A stretch of 64,000 bases of DNA, from NCBI GenBank assembly GCA_022829145.1, contig CM040746.1:35742212-35806211 (forward strand). The letters run 5' to 3'. Positions within the stretch are counted from its first letter, which is position 1. Every line of letters starts with the position of its first letter. This document shows, in pieces, positions 24,178 to 35,904 of this stretch. The stretch comes from Albula goreensis (taxonomy: Eukaryota > Chordata > Actinopteri > Albuliformes > Albulidae). The translations under genes and the position numbers were made by a program. The notes under the pieces were generated by a model that worked only from the letters and a program-made list of their open reading frames with translations, ran no database searches and was not told where the DNA came from.

Positions 24178-24468
24178 CACTAGGACAGGGGTGGGCAACC
24201 CTGGTCCTTGAGTGCTAGAGCCATTTCGGGATTTCGTTCTGCCCGAGTTCTCAGGCAGAGTTTGAGTAATTATGAAGCGCCTAATCCTGAATGGTGAAGC
24301 TCCTCTTCCAGCTCCAGCACATGGTCAACTGCAGTCATTAAAGCCTGATAATTAACTCTGTCTGTTAATTAACCCCTGTCTGATTACACTGTCAGGGGTT
24401 TGGCTGGAGTGAAAACCAGAAATGTCTCTGGCACTCAAGGACCAGAGTTGCCCACCCCTGCACTAGGA
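24178..24468. mobile_element. Non-autonomous hAT transposon (MITE) with 8-bp target duplication
   Basis: The element proper is 24186-24460 (275 bp). Its ends are inverted repeats starting CAGGGGTGGGCAAC, the classic hAT terminus. The outer 35 bp of the two ends differ at only about two positions, and similarity continues to about 45 bp. The flanks CACTAGGA at 24178-24185 and 24461-24468 are identical, as expected for the hAT superfamily's 8-bp target duplication. There is no room for a transposase, so it must have been moved in trans. The intact duplication and near-identical ends make it relatively young. Confidence 0.93.
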
Positions 24469-24479
24469 GGTGAATTCAA

Positions 24480-25880
24480 AACCATTCTTAACCTTGCTGT
24501 CCAATCACAATGAAGGAGGGGTGAGACAAAGCACCTCATCGAATGGGCTGGCAGGCATTTTTAAGCTTGCAAAATGTATCGAGTTGGCCAAGCTTGCTAT
24601 TTAACCAACACTGCTCATTAGATAACTATTTAGCAAGATCTAATAAAAAGATCTTAAGAACATGGTCATATATGAATTTCCCCTTATCATATTAAGGTTA
24701 AATATTTGGCTAACATATCTGGCTAACAAGAAAATGTGGTGTCCTGTTTGTCTAGGTAGCCAGCCAGCACACCTCCTCTGGAGCCGCAACCTTTGACAGC
24801 AGATGGCAAGAGACACCATTAAAAGTCAATCATAATTACTGTATATTAAGTAATGGTTCAGATAAGAACTGCAGTGTCCTGCAGAATGAGTTTTTGCTGA
24901 ATTTTTCAAAGGAAAAAGCAAAATCTTTCAATCTTTTGTTCTCATTTTCGGTCGTATTGTCCGAGCACTTGCTCCGTCGAATTTCACAAGAATCGTATGT
25001 GGGGAAATAATGGAAATCTGTTTGATGCTTGGCCTTGCTCATTGCGACACCACAGTGGATCTTCGCGTTAAGATTGTGAGTGAAACTATTTTCAGATTGT
25101 AGTAGTTATATGTTATTCCTTCGAATATTAGTCTTTCTGTGAGAAACATGAATACCTATACTTGCTTGTTTTTGTAACTTGAGTTCAAAAAGTTTGCGTT
25201 CTTTCTGTCAATCACCTTTACGAACCAATGGTGCTGCATATCACATGCAAATGTTTCAACAAATTGTGAGAACAACCAAACCTGCGCATACTAAAATTTT
25301 AAGTACTCCTGAAATCAAAAAAAAAAATCTGTGGGTATACATGACAACTCAAAATACAATGGGTCAAATTTTTAGGTAGGGACTCGCTCGCTAACAAATG
25401 CAGTTTCTTGTCCAACCAGAACATTGGAAAAAAAAAGATTGTTACTTAACTGTCAAATCATGGGAATTCCCATCCATGCAGGAGGTGTATTGTTTTCACT
25501 ACAATTCTTATCCAAACCGTTACTTAAGATTCACAGCCGAGGAAGATGGAAGCCACAAAACTTACTGTGCCTAAATGTGTTTCCTCAGAACAAACTCACT
25601 GTGATGCCTGATTCTGTTTGTTTTGTGTATTTGTACGGATCTAACCTCAATCTTTTAACAAATTTAAAAGCTGCAGTGTACAAATGGATCAAAGCAAAAC
25701 CATCTAGCAAACCTTTAAGCCGAAATATCCACTTTGTATGATTGATTAGGTTGACATTCATGCTTATAATACAGTGTTGATCTATTGTTTTTTTTTCATT
25801 CACCTAATAAAAGAGGGACTGAAAAACTGTGGAATGTAAAAATATATTTAGGAGGGGATGCTGTACTTGGAATGTATCAA
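24480..25880. other. Unique DNA with a distant inverted repeat; no gene called
   Basis: A 68-aa reverse frame (24836-25042) begins MSKAKHQTDFHYFPTYDSCE; the 'FHYFP' is faintly like a THAP zinc finger but the finger cysteines and histidine are not all visible. A 105-aa + strand frame at 25424-25741 shares the peptide LQFLSxPLLxI with it because the underlying ~35 bp (24843-24875 and 25500-25535) are inverted copies. This may be a decayed DNA transposon or two copies of an unrecognised repeat. Confidence 0.3.
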
Positions 25881-26989
25881 TCAGCAGAGCAGGAGAGATT
25901 TTTGAAGTGGGCGGGGGACCAAACTGTGAGCAAAAGGTCTCAACTTTTAAAACTTACAATATATTTTTTTTTTCTCAGAAGTGGGGGGGATGGATTGAGG
26001 TCTCTATGAAACTGGGGGCGTATCTTCTTTTTATTCTACATGAATTGTGGTTGCAATCTGCATTCCGTCTTATCATTAATATTCCAATTATTATTATTCT
26101 GTTGACACCTTTTCAGTCACTTCCTGTGTTGTAGCCAGTACATAATTTAAAGAAATTTCATTATTTCTGTTTGCTGTCTTTAAAATGACTGTTTAATCTT
26201 TGGAATTCAAAATGAATTTAAGCAGCACAAAGCTTAGCGACTAAGCGTATAGCTGAAGACCTGCATGAAATGGTTCTACCTTTTAAAATGTAACATTTAC
26301 ATAAATGTCCCACAAGGATATAACTGAAGATTAATAACTGAGAAACAGACAATTCTGGGTCACCATAAAATAAGTTGTGTTTTTTTTTGCACCTATGATA
26401 TAACTGCAGTTAGTTTAAAAGCTTTTCTTGTTTTTCTTTTTACATTCTTTTCATAGATGCTTCTTGTTTGCTAGAGATGCCCCCATGCATTATATTATGA
26501 GTCAAGGGAACTGTAACTAACACAGCCTGCCATTAGAATACCACATCTACACTTCAAGTGCTGAATGAAGATACACTCATACGTGTTAAATTGCTTCGCA
26601 TCAACCAGGGGAAATAAGGAATGAGAGCCACAAATGAAAGAAACAAACACAGCGAAGCAGAATGAAACTGCAGAAGAGGATGACCTTGCCAATGCAATGG
26701 GTAGACACAATGGGATGCGTGTCGACCTTACTATGAGCCGGGTTCCTGTGTGGAATGCTCCATCTATTGTATCACCTAGTATGCAATAGCTGTGTATTGC
26801 CACAGGCTTCTGTGCAACACTATTGCAAGGGTGAGACAGAGGTCATTGCAATGTGTCAGTTAATGTAATGTATTAGATGCTAATACAAATTATGAATACT
26901 CTACAGCTGCCGATGTTCAAACTATTCTTATAAAAGCAAACTTTAATAAAGCTCATAAGCCGTTATTTACTTGTGTCTCTTCACCTAAC

Positions 26990-27260
26990 TACTCACAACT
27001 CAAAACTATCCTTCTCAACAGGCATCAGAATCCATGAGCTCATCCAACGGCTGATTGGAGAATTGTATGGCCATGAACCATTCAGCTAACAGCCATTTCA
27101 AATACATGGAGAGAGAGGGAGTGAGAGAAGTGGATAAACGGGTTGCATTTACTCTTGCTCTCCCTGGGATCAAGCTGAAAAGCCTGGCCCAGAACGCCAG
27201 CAAAGTTCCTGACGTACCTGAGCTCTTACACCAGATTTTCTTCATGCCAAGCGAAAAAAT
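26990..27260. promoter_or_regulatory. Candidate conserved non-coding element
   Basis: Balanced, repeat-free block with 'gcatcagaatccatgagctc', 'caacggctgattggagaatt' and 'gttcctgacgtacctg'. Short frames on both strands (73 and 76 aa) lack splice context. An exon cannot be fully excluded. Confidence 0.25.
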
Positions 27261-27629
27261 AAATAATCAAATCTGAGCAATTCATTGCTTTGGACTTGTT
27301 ACCCTGTGGCCTCCTTGGGCTTGTTTAGCAATACCTATTGTAGCTGTAAGCCAAAAGAGTGCCAGCTCCCATTGAGGTCTCAGCTAGCCAATATGTCCTG
27401 TCATACATTGTTGAGCAATATAGAGACGTATGGGGAAAAACAGCTGAAAGGGACAAGTACCCTATTTTTCCTGCAAGAAAGGTAAAAGAACAACTCTGCC
27501 TTTGGCTTTATTTTATAAATAGAGGAATATAAAACATAATAAAATAAAACTCAAGCTGAATTGAACATGCTTATATCCGTCATGGAACTGTGGTGTATGG
27601 GTACAATGCAGTAACAGAAGAGCACGTGT

Positions 27630-28250
27630 CTATTAATGATTCATTTGGTTGTCCCTAATTGAGTAACTGCCTTATACATAAACAAGGACATTGCATTAGC
27701 AAAGGGCATCTAAATTATACATGAATGCCAATGCTTCATGTGTAGAGAAGAGTAGTGTGGATTAGTAGTAACTCATGCTGATACAAAGAGAAAGGCTTAA
27801 GCAATTTGTTAGCAGCTCTGAAATCAATGCTGCGGCCCAAACCCTTAGCAAGCAACTGTATCTCTGAGAGTATAAATAGAGTTGGGTAGGTCTCCTGGGT
27901 TGTGCAACAAATTTGATTAATTAATTGAAATAAAAAAAGATTAATTTGGTTATCACTAAGTAGCTGCCTTAGATACAAACAAGGACAGAAGCGTTCATGA
28001 AGGGCATGTAAATTATGCATGAATGGCGAGATGCATGAATGTTCATGTGCGAGAGAAGGGCTGTGTGGAATTACAACAAATTTGCGCTGATAATAAAGTC
28101 TTTAGCAATCTGTTAACTGACCTGAAATCAATGCCGTAGCTGAAATCTGAACACCAACCATATCAGGGAATACATACATATAGATATAAACAGACTGGGG
28201 TTAGTCTCAAAGGTGATGTAGCTAAATTAATTCGCCATGCAATACATATG
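27630..28250. repeat. Old tandem duplication of a ~300-bp unit
   Basis: Unit A (about 27630-27935) and unit B (about 27936-28250) align along their whole length at an offset growing from 297 to about 311 bp. Shared landmarks in order: 'atttggtt', 'ctgcctta', 'acaaggaca', 'gggcat' with 'aaattat' and 'catgaatg', 'tcatgtg', 'gctgata', 'agcaat', 'tgaaatcaatgc', 'tataaa', and 'attaatt' at the end. Identity is clearly above background but well below recent-duplicate level. The unit has no TE ends that I recognise. Confidence 0.75.
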
Positions 28251-28326
28251 GTTATAGCAATTAATCCATTAATGATGCAGATTAGTTAATTAAATCCTTC
28301 ATTTCAGTTGTTGGTTTCTCTTGCTC

Positions 28327-28347
28327 CTCTCTCTCTCTCTCTCTCTC
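28327..28347. repeat. (CT)n microsatellite
   Basis: About ten CT units. Confidence 0.93.
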
Positions 28348-28909
28348 AACATGTAAAGTATGACTTACAGACCATTTGCTGATACGATTTTCTCTCTCTT
28401 CCTCTGAAATAGTAAAAATCAGAAGCAGAATTTGCTTGGTGGGGTTAAAGAGGATGGCATGTGCCAAACTGTCTATGCATTGATGGAATGCATTGTACAC
28501 AGTCATTCAGAGGAAAGGCCCTCGTTATTGACAGTGTGGTGGGGAGGGTGTCACTGAGGTCCTGCCCTTGCTGTTCTAGCACAGTGCATTCTGCTGCATT
28601 CCAGTTGGTGGCAGAGAAGCAGTGGCTCAACAGATGGCATTTGGATGGGTTTTCCCAGCACCCACCTGAGGCAGGTAGAAGGTAGATGGAATGTTACTGG
28701 ACAAGCATCTGCTTACAAAGGACTTGTGTGGGGGAGGGTGGGTTTGGCAGGGGTGGGGGTGGTCACAGTCCTTGTGGGGGTAATGCTCTGCATTCTAGGT
28801 GTGGGTACTTGCCCTTTGCTGTCAGGAGGCTGATGTGGTGAAACCAATGGATAATGGATGAGGCATGGTTTTTAAACAGTTTCTGCCCAAAGAGATGTGC
28901 AAGTCCATC

Positions 28910-29028
<119 letters not shown>

Positions 29029-29029
29029 G

Positions 29030-29760
29030 CCCACTGGTAGTGGGTACCACTAGGGCCCTGTGTCTAAGGACTGAGGGAAGGTGACTGTCAGCAGAAGAGG
29101 TTGCCGTGGTGACTGGGTTTACACCTGTTCCTCTCTTTAAGTGGGTGCTAGAAGATGTGAGACACCCATGCCTACCTGGCCACTATGTCCACTGTGTGCC
29201 AGGAGCTGGAGGGTGAGCTTGCAGGGGGGTCTGTCTGATGGTCTCAGAAGTGGATTTTGTGTGATACAGAAACCATGGGAACAGGGGAAGCACTGTTTTC
29301 ATTTGGACTCACTTTGCAGTATGGACATCTGGGGGGTATTTGACTCATTAGCTATGGAGAAATGTATTGTTGAGTGATGTTTTTGTTTGCACTTTTGTTT
29401 TTTACTTAAGTCCAGTCGTGGCAGCCAGTGATGCTGCATAATTAACTTGCTGGGCAATGCAAAGAGAAAATCAACACTGTCCATTCAGCTGGCCTACCAT
29501 AAACTTGTGAGAAAAAAAGAGTTTGTGGGGATTTGGATAAAGGAGTAAATTCAATGATCAGTGAGTGAAAGTGAAATATTTTAATTGCCATTTTTTTGGT
29601 GTGCAGTATAAAATTTGAAATTTGGTTTCCGTAAGAGCCTGTTTTGGGTTATTGTTGTACTTTACCTTTATTTGCACCTGACATTGTTTATGTTGTGATT
29701 TATGTAAGTGCTACACTGCCTATGACTTTAACAATCTATTGATGTGGAGACTCATAATGG
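29030..29760. other. Unique DNA, no gene seen
   Basis: Balanced to about 29380, then AT-rich. No element recognised. Confidence 0.45.
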
Positions 29761-29763
29761 ATT

Positions 29764-29765
<2 letters not shown>

Positions 29766-29804
<39 letters not shown>

Positions 29805-29815
29805 CCTCCCTCCCT
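29766..29815. repeat. (CT)n followed by (CCCT)n
   Basis: About 18 CT units, then three or four CCTC/CCCT tetramers, giving a 50-bp pyrimidine tract able to form a triplex. Confidence 0.93.
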
Positions 29816-29939
29816 GTCAAGCAGAATGAAGGACCCGCTAACTGACAACTGATGGTCAACACAATTTAACCTTTTTTTTTTTCCTTTTTACATACCCGAC
29901 ACAGAAATATTTTCTGTCAAAGCCGTAATGAAACGTTTC

Positions 29940-30290
29940 AAAGATGGCAAGTTAAAGTCGGATTTTGACAGGGAACTAGTTCATGTGGAAAGTAAGAGTA
30001 CCCACTACACGGCTCTCTGAGGCTTTCGACACAGATTCTTGTTCATCACCAGGCATCAGAGAGCTGATTCATTGGGCACAGCGTGGCGCATTTTGTCTGG
30101 CATACAGCTGGCAGCTCCGTGCCAGGGGAAGGTGCCCGCATGTGCTTTGATAGCTGGAGAAACTAAACCTGCTCCTGGTTCCCCTTCACCGGGCAGTACA
30201 TCGGCATGGCTTTCAGACTCGTCTGTACAAACTCTCACAAATAAACCAGAGCTCAGAAGTCATTCACTGTCACAGTAACAATGCCGTGCT
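29940..30290. promoter_or_regulatory. Candidate conserved non-coding element
   Basis: Repeat-free GC-balanced block with 'gctttcgacacagattctt', 'cattgggcacagcgtggcg' and 'tgtgctttgatagctggag'. The 79-aa + strand and 60-aa reverse frames have no motif. It could be an unrecognised exon, but no good splice pair was seen. Confidence 0.25.
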
Positions 30291-31009
30291 TCACCTTTAC
30301 AACTGATTACATTCTGTACAAGTTTTATCTTTGTTTTCTTGTCCATAATTTTATGAATATGAAGATCAAGAGTATTGATGAAGAAAATTATCGTAATGAG
30401 AAATCTACCTTGCCACATCAGACATTTATTAAAATGATGAAGGTTAGAGATATCATGTTACATGTATACAAACTTGATTTTGGCAAGTGAACAACTGACC
30501 AATTTTTTTTTGTTATGTAAACCAAGATGTGATTGATGTTCTTGGTAAGAGGACTGCACAGTCATAAAGGAATATTGCCTGAGGCCAATGCTACAAACCA
30601 TGGCATGCTTGACTGCTTAAGTCAAAATTTATGTGACACTCTTAGATGCTATGAGCTGGCCCTGAAAGGCACTGAAGAGGAAACTGGATCATCCTCTCTG
30701 ACGTTCACATTGACCAGCGATTCTCCAGCATTAATTGGAGCATAGCCATTGGCTGCTTTGGTTGCCACAGCGACACTCTGCAGGGGTCCTGAGATAAACG
30801 CCATCAGGCACACACATGTCAAAACCTGGGGACGAAGGAGGCTCCGTCATGCTTATATAACCTGCGGGAAACAGTCACACTGGTGACGGAAGCCTTCATA
30901 TCTTAAAATGATGTCCATACCTGTTCAACTGACTGACACTTTCATAACTTTGTCACATATTTCTGAAGTTTTTCCACTTTAAAGGAACACCATTTCCAAT
31001 GAGTTCTTG

Positions 31010-31240
31010 GAGCCTTAATTAGTACTGATCCGAGCAGTGATTTGCAGAACCTCAATGAGACTCGTTTTTATGTCAGTGGCATAAATTGATAATATGTTAT
31101 TTTGATTTAGGCTCGTCGTGTTTTACATTTGAAATTAGCTTTGCGTAGAGGGTGTTGCATTAATTCAGCAGCCTGACACTCAAGTGATATTCCTTTCAGG
31201 TAAACTCAATAAGATGCAGGATGCATTCGGATTACTCAGC
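31010..31240. promoter_or_regulatory. Candidate conserved non-coding element
   Basis: Contains 'actgatccgagcagtgattt', 'ataaattgataatatgttat', 'gaaattagctttgcg' and 'ggtgttgcattaattcagca'. AT-rich but highly structured unique sequence, with several TAAT/ATTA cores and no repeat signature. Confidence 0.3.
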
Positions 31241-32879
31241 ATTCTAAGCACCTTTTTAAGAGGGAATTATTGTTGCATCGCTTTCTCTAAAACCCCAAGA
31301 CATATTAAATTTCAATTTTATTCACTGAGAACCAGTCAAAGGAAGTTATTTGAGCAGTAAGATCAGGAAAAGATCCACTGAAAGATCTGTTCATCCCATT
31401 CCAGTTCAGTGAAGCAAGTTTTACAGACAAACTTGATACTTTGATTTGTATTAAATAGATAATAATAATTAACATTTTAAATGTCATGTTAGTTAGTTAA
31501 ATTCAGAAATCAAATCTTGACATTAAAAATGTTAATTATTATTGTTGATAATAAAAAAGTCATTTTTTTGCAAATGTTTACTTTGTGTCATTTAACATAT
31601 TGGGTGATAAGATGAAATGAAGACATGAATTAATAAATCAGTATAATAACAAAATAACACATTAGAACACAAGATAACATAGAACAACATGTGATACCAT
31701 CAAAAAATTCAATTTGTACAAAGATTTTAGCCCATGAGAACAGCCTTTCAATCTGTTCTGTATTTCCAAAACAAACAGTTTTAGAATCTGGGAAAATTAC
31801 ACTCTCTCTATGATGGGAGTAATCATATGGTTTTAGAAAAGTACTCTGAGCAATTGTGAAGGAGGATACTCTTCTGCTCTCACCTTCACCCACCTCCAAG
31901 GCAGGATTCGTTGAAAAACGGACCTCACATGCTGCATTGCAACTGAGTTCCAGTACCTGGGATTTGCTAGCTGTTTATACTTCACATCTTGTTTCAGGTC
32001 ACTATTAACTGCTGCTAGTAGCATTTTGCATTACATTATCATACAGACTCAATGTAATACATATGACTGCCCCCATTTTGTCATATAATAAACAAACAAA
32101 TTACAACATAATTTATTTTGATACATTTAGCCTATGTACACACACTCATGATTTTTGAAGGTTTTTTTTTTTTTTTTTCTCATCATAACACAGGCTATGT
32201 CCACCTCTTGTAACCTGTTCTCGGTGAAAGCGGTGTTTTGAGTTTTCACCGCAAAATGCCAAATGTTGCTGCTGAAACAAAAGAGTGGCAGAGGAAAAAA
32301 TATAAAATAAATAATTTCTCTCTCAAATAAATAAAAATTATTGTCAGACTTTTTTTCTATTCAGTACTGTTTTCAGCATGTTTTCAAACATAAACAGTAC
32401 ATTACATTTTTCAGTCATACAACTAACAAAAAAATACACATTGAAAATGTTTATATGTACAATATAATTATGGTCAACAACTTTAAAATATAAAATTCTG
32501 ACTAGGGAAGACAAAAGGTCGAAACACTCTGGAGTTTCCTTGATTGACATGTTGTTCACCTTTCATTTTGTCAGTGCTACCCACAAGCATATGGAAGCAT
32601 GTACATGTATAAATAGTTTAAAAAATATATTTGCCATCTCAAGGAAAATGTTAGCACCAGAAACTCCTAAAAATAACTCATTTGCATGATTTCCCATCAC
32701 ACTTATCACCATTTGAAAAGATACTGCCACATACACACACAGACATCATCTGACTCTCACTCACAAATATTTCAAGCGTGCTGAATGTGCTAGACAAAGT
32801 GACTCTGGATCTGCATTATTAAAGCATGCAGATGTTTTTTTTTTTTTTTTTTTATTTTATTTTTTTTTCTGGCTGGTTC

Positions 32880-33005
32880 TCAGTCAGTCAGATATCACTC
32901 AGCGAGAGCTGAGGCAGAGATACACAAGCTCAAAGCACATTAAAAGCTGCTCCTGGGCCAAGGCCAAAGCAGCAGAGACCAAATCATCGTTCTGTACAAA
33001 AGGCT
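32880..33005. promoter_or_regulatory. Candidate conserved non-coding element (short)
   Basis: A 24-bp T-rich tract (from about 32837) is followed by about 120 bp of balanced unique sequence ('gatatcactcagcgagagct', 'cacattaaaagctgctcctg'). No frame of note. Confidence 0.22.
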
Positions 33006-33039
33006 TACAAGAAAAGGCTCACATTATTTTATGTAGGGA

Positions 33040-33520
33040 CGAAGGATGTGAGTGTGCGGATGAAGGATGTCCTCCTCACACCACGCTCTAGAATAACAGC
33101 ACATGATGCTTAGATCTGAGGATTGTGGGGAGGCCATGAAAACTGACTGACTTCACCCTGGTGTTTTAGACACCATTTGTGCATCCATGTAACTTTGTAT
33201 GAAAATGCCTTGAGGAAACAATGTTTGCACCATAGAGTGCACCTGGTAAGTTAAAATGGCTTCTATTTGGTCATGATTCCAACATAGAGTAATAACTGCA
33301 GCTAGTGTTTTCCATTAGATGGCTGTCCATACCATAACAGTTCCAAGTCCATAATTAGAAACAGGTCATGTGGGTCAGAGTCTCGCTCTGTCTCTCAATA
33401 ATCATAAGCACAGCAATATGTAACTCTTTAAGCCCGTATCACTTTTGTCCACTTCTCAGACACCCAGTTTTTTTTGCACACTGTCATCACTTCCAGAACG
33501 GTCCACCTTAAACATCATTG
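33040..33520 (-). pseudogene. Tc1/mariner transposase relic
   Basis: On the minus strand, 33318-33352 translates to G-LG-TVMVW-TAI, the 'GxVMVWG' block of Tc1/mariner transposases. 33100-33137 gives 'WPP...DL-IM', a decayed form of the WPPQSPDLNxIE block that carries the last acidic residue of the DDE/DDD triad. The order (VMVW upstream of WPP, about 210 bp apart) is correct for the family, in which the core supplies DNA cutting and strand transfer. Stops and small indels interrupt the reading, so it is long dead. The N-terminal DNA-binding part and the inverted-repeat ends were not found. The core of the 65-aa + strand frame just beyond it has no link to the family. Confidence 0.62.
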
Positions 33521-34324
33521 TTCTGTAACTCACAATGCACAGTTGCCAGGACTCCATCATGGATGTGTTAACCCAGTCCTGTGGTAACGTTTCAGGCTTT
33601 TATTTTACAGTTTTCAGCGACTATTCTGTTCATGTCTCATCTCTCCTTGCTGGGGATCCTGGCATTGTTTCCATTGTTCCTCTTTTCTTGCTGGGTTTTC
33701 CTTCTTTGCCATGTGCCGTTATAACTTTATGAAATTGTTCTCATGGGCATATTACATATTTCTTCCATTTCTGTGATGCACCTGCAGTGCAGGCAGATTT
33801 AAACCTCTTTTAGAATATGTCAGGTGCTTTAGAATCTCACATTTCGAAGTGTTCATTTTAAATTGTTAACGAGTGTTCTTTTTTAGTAGCTGAAACACAC
33901 ACACACACACGGTGGGACGGAGGCGCATAAATATATGTGAGTACTTCTCCAAAGATTGACTACCCCTTCCCTGCAATATTTTTGCACAATTTCAAATCTG
34001 TTGCTAATACCCCTGCAGATCCTATTCCCTACAGACTGTAATCCTGATTCTCCCTTACTTCCCAAAGGCTTGTGCCATGGTGAAGTCTATGCAATGCACA
34101 ACAGAGCTGTCATTACCAACACACACAAGAAAATCAAATGTTAAAAAAAAAAAGAATTTAAATGCAAATCTTGGAGGCTGGTTCATCTTTCTCTTTGCTT
34201 ATGATATCTGTATGTGATATCTCATGTAAAAATACACACACTCACTGAATCTAATTCACTTTCACTGAAATGCATCCATTGCCAGTTTTTTATTAAGTTT
34301 TTTTTTATTATTATTATCATTATT

Positions 34325-34735
34325 TTACAGTCCCTTCAATGCTGACTTGCTGGCTGCTATTAGACGAGGCACTCTTGAGTGGACAGCGGCCCAGTCCTCC
34401 AGCGTTCTGCATGCTTTGCCAGTTCACTGTGCTCATACAGAGATCTGTCACCACTTCCTATTTCGAAGGGCAGGAGGAGGAGGAGGAGGGGGAATCACCG
34501 TTCTTAGAATCTGCAAAACACTGGTGTTGAAGACCATCAAAAATGTCTTTCTGCACTGTTCTCTGAGGAGAGGAGAGGAGAGGAGAGGAGAAGAGAGGGA
34601 GGAGGGGGCCAGCAGAGAAATTCATCAGCCCAGGCAACATTTTTCACCCGGCCTCCAGAGAATAAGCAGCCAGGCTGGAGCTGTGCTTGTGAGAGAAGGA
34701 GACACACAATTACACAGGGAGATGGGTAATTAATG
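34325..34735. promoter_or_regulatory. Candidate conserved non-coding block with GAGGA repeat
   Basis: Starts with 'gctgacttgctggctgctat', 'agacgaggcactcttgag' and 'ctccagcgttctgcatgc', and carries purine tracts including about five GAGGA units (34565-34590). It ends in 'cacaattacacagggag'. The 128-aa + strand frame (34347-34733) is stretched by the purine repeat (GGGGGG, RRGEERRGEERE). I do not credit it as a gene, though the first 40 codons could be looked at again. Confidence 0.28.
34565..34590. repeat. (GAGGA)n pentanucleotide repeat
   Basis: Five AGGAG/GAGGA units in tandem, followed by further purine-only sequence to about 34608. Confidence 0.9.
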
Positions 34736-35544
34736 GGTTCAAGAAAAAAAAAAAATGCCGCGGTTTTAATACGCGCCAACAAAGGCTAGGCCACTGCGTC
34801 TGCTGCCGCGCAGCCCGAGAATGCGATGTGGCAAAGTGAGTATCTTTCTCAGCAAGGAGTGAGTCAGACCACCTACCACTGTGCACCGGGCAGAGAACAC
34901 TAGGCCAGGCCTGGGAACCAGTTCCTCTGGGTGAGTGTGTGTTTGTGTATGTGTGTGTGAGTGTGAAATGATCATGATCTTGTGAAAACTAGTGCATGTG
35001 ACGTAATGCTGATGAGAACTCCTCCCGTTTTGGTATCCGTTATTTCCTATCATTCTGAACTTAATTATTCCTCATCGCCTTGACATGGAAGCCTTCACTG
35101 TGTGTTATCCTGCTGGATCATCTACAGTTCAGGATATTAACCACTGTATGTATTAATTTCTTTCAGGAATGATAATCTGCCTGGCCTGAGAGCATTAACG
35201 GTCCTTTGTCTGTTCCCTCTGGCCCGAAATGAAAATAAAATAAGTAAAAATCTAATTACTTTTGTTGAAGAGACATTATTTTAGCATTATTTATACTGTC
35301 CAGTCCACACCAAAAGAAAGAGAGAGAGAGATAGATAGAGGCAAAAAACAGACCAATCTAACATACACGAATACATTTGTTAAAGAGGAAGAAGGAAAAA
35401 AAAAAGCTTCGGAGCACACCATTGCGCTCCCAATCAAAAGTTTATGAACCAAGCCCCCCAACATGTCATCCTCACATCAAGGTCCTTCAGCAATCAATTT
35501 GAGTTTCACGTTCCAAAAACAGAAAAAAACTGTCTTATTCTGTC

Positions 35545-35829
35545 CTTTCAGATTTTCAAACTGAGATTCCCTTTTGTGTTCTTACAGCGCCCCCTATTGA
35601 CGCTGCAACCCTGTCCATGGCTGTCGATTCATTCTCCCTGCCTAAGACAAGAGATCAGAGTTATACCATGACTTAAAAGGATTTGCCATTTGAATGGCCT
35701 CTGTCCTTGGCCAAATTCTTTCCAGTGCGGTGTTTAGACATGAGGGTTGGAAACGGAAACATGGCAAATGGCGCTTTGAGGGAGAATGAAAGGCTATGAA
35801 ACCATGAAAAGCTGCCCCCATTGCCCCCC

Positions 35830-35830
<1 letters not shown>
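35545..35830. promoter_or_regulatory. Candidate conserved non-coding element
   Basis: Balanced unique sequence with 'acagcgccccctattgacgc', 'ctgtcgattcattctcc', 'tttgccatttgaatggcc' and 'gcggtgtttagacatgagg'. It abuts a CA array at 35832. 'gcgccccctattg' resembles a CTCF/REST-type core only loosely. Confidence 0.3.
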
Positions 35831-35831
<1 letters not shown>

Positions 35832-35881
<50 letters not shown>

Positions 35882-35900
35882 TGCACACACATACACACAC
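35832..35900. repeat. (CA)n microsatellite, interrupted at its right end
   Basis: About 20 pure CA units, then CGCACACATG / CATACACAC variants. The preceding C-run begins at 35825. Confidence 0.95.
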
Positions 35901-35904
35901 TGAA

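Noticed and set aside
25424-25741. 105-aa + strand frame as a gene
   Set aside because: Shares a repeated segment with an inverted neighbour and matches no known protein; a decayed repeat is more likely.
34347-34733. 128-aa + strand frame
   Set aside because: Kept open by purine repeats (GGGGGG and RGEER runs), without splice sites or known domains.
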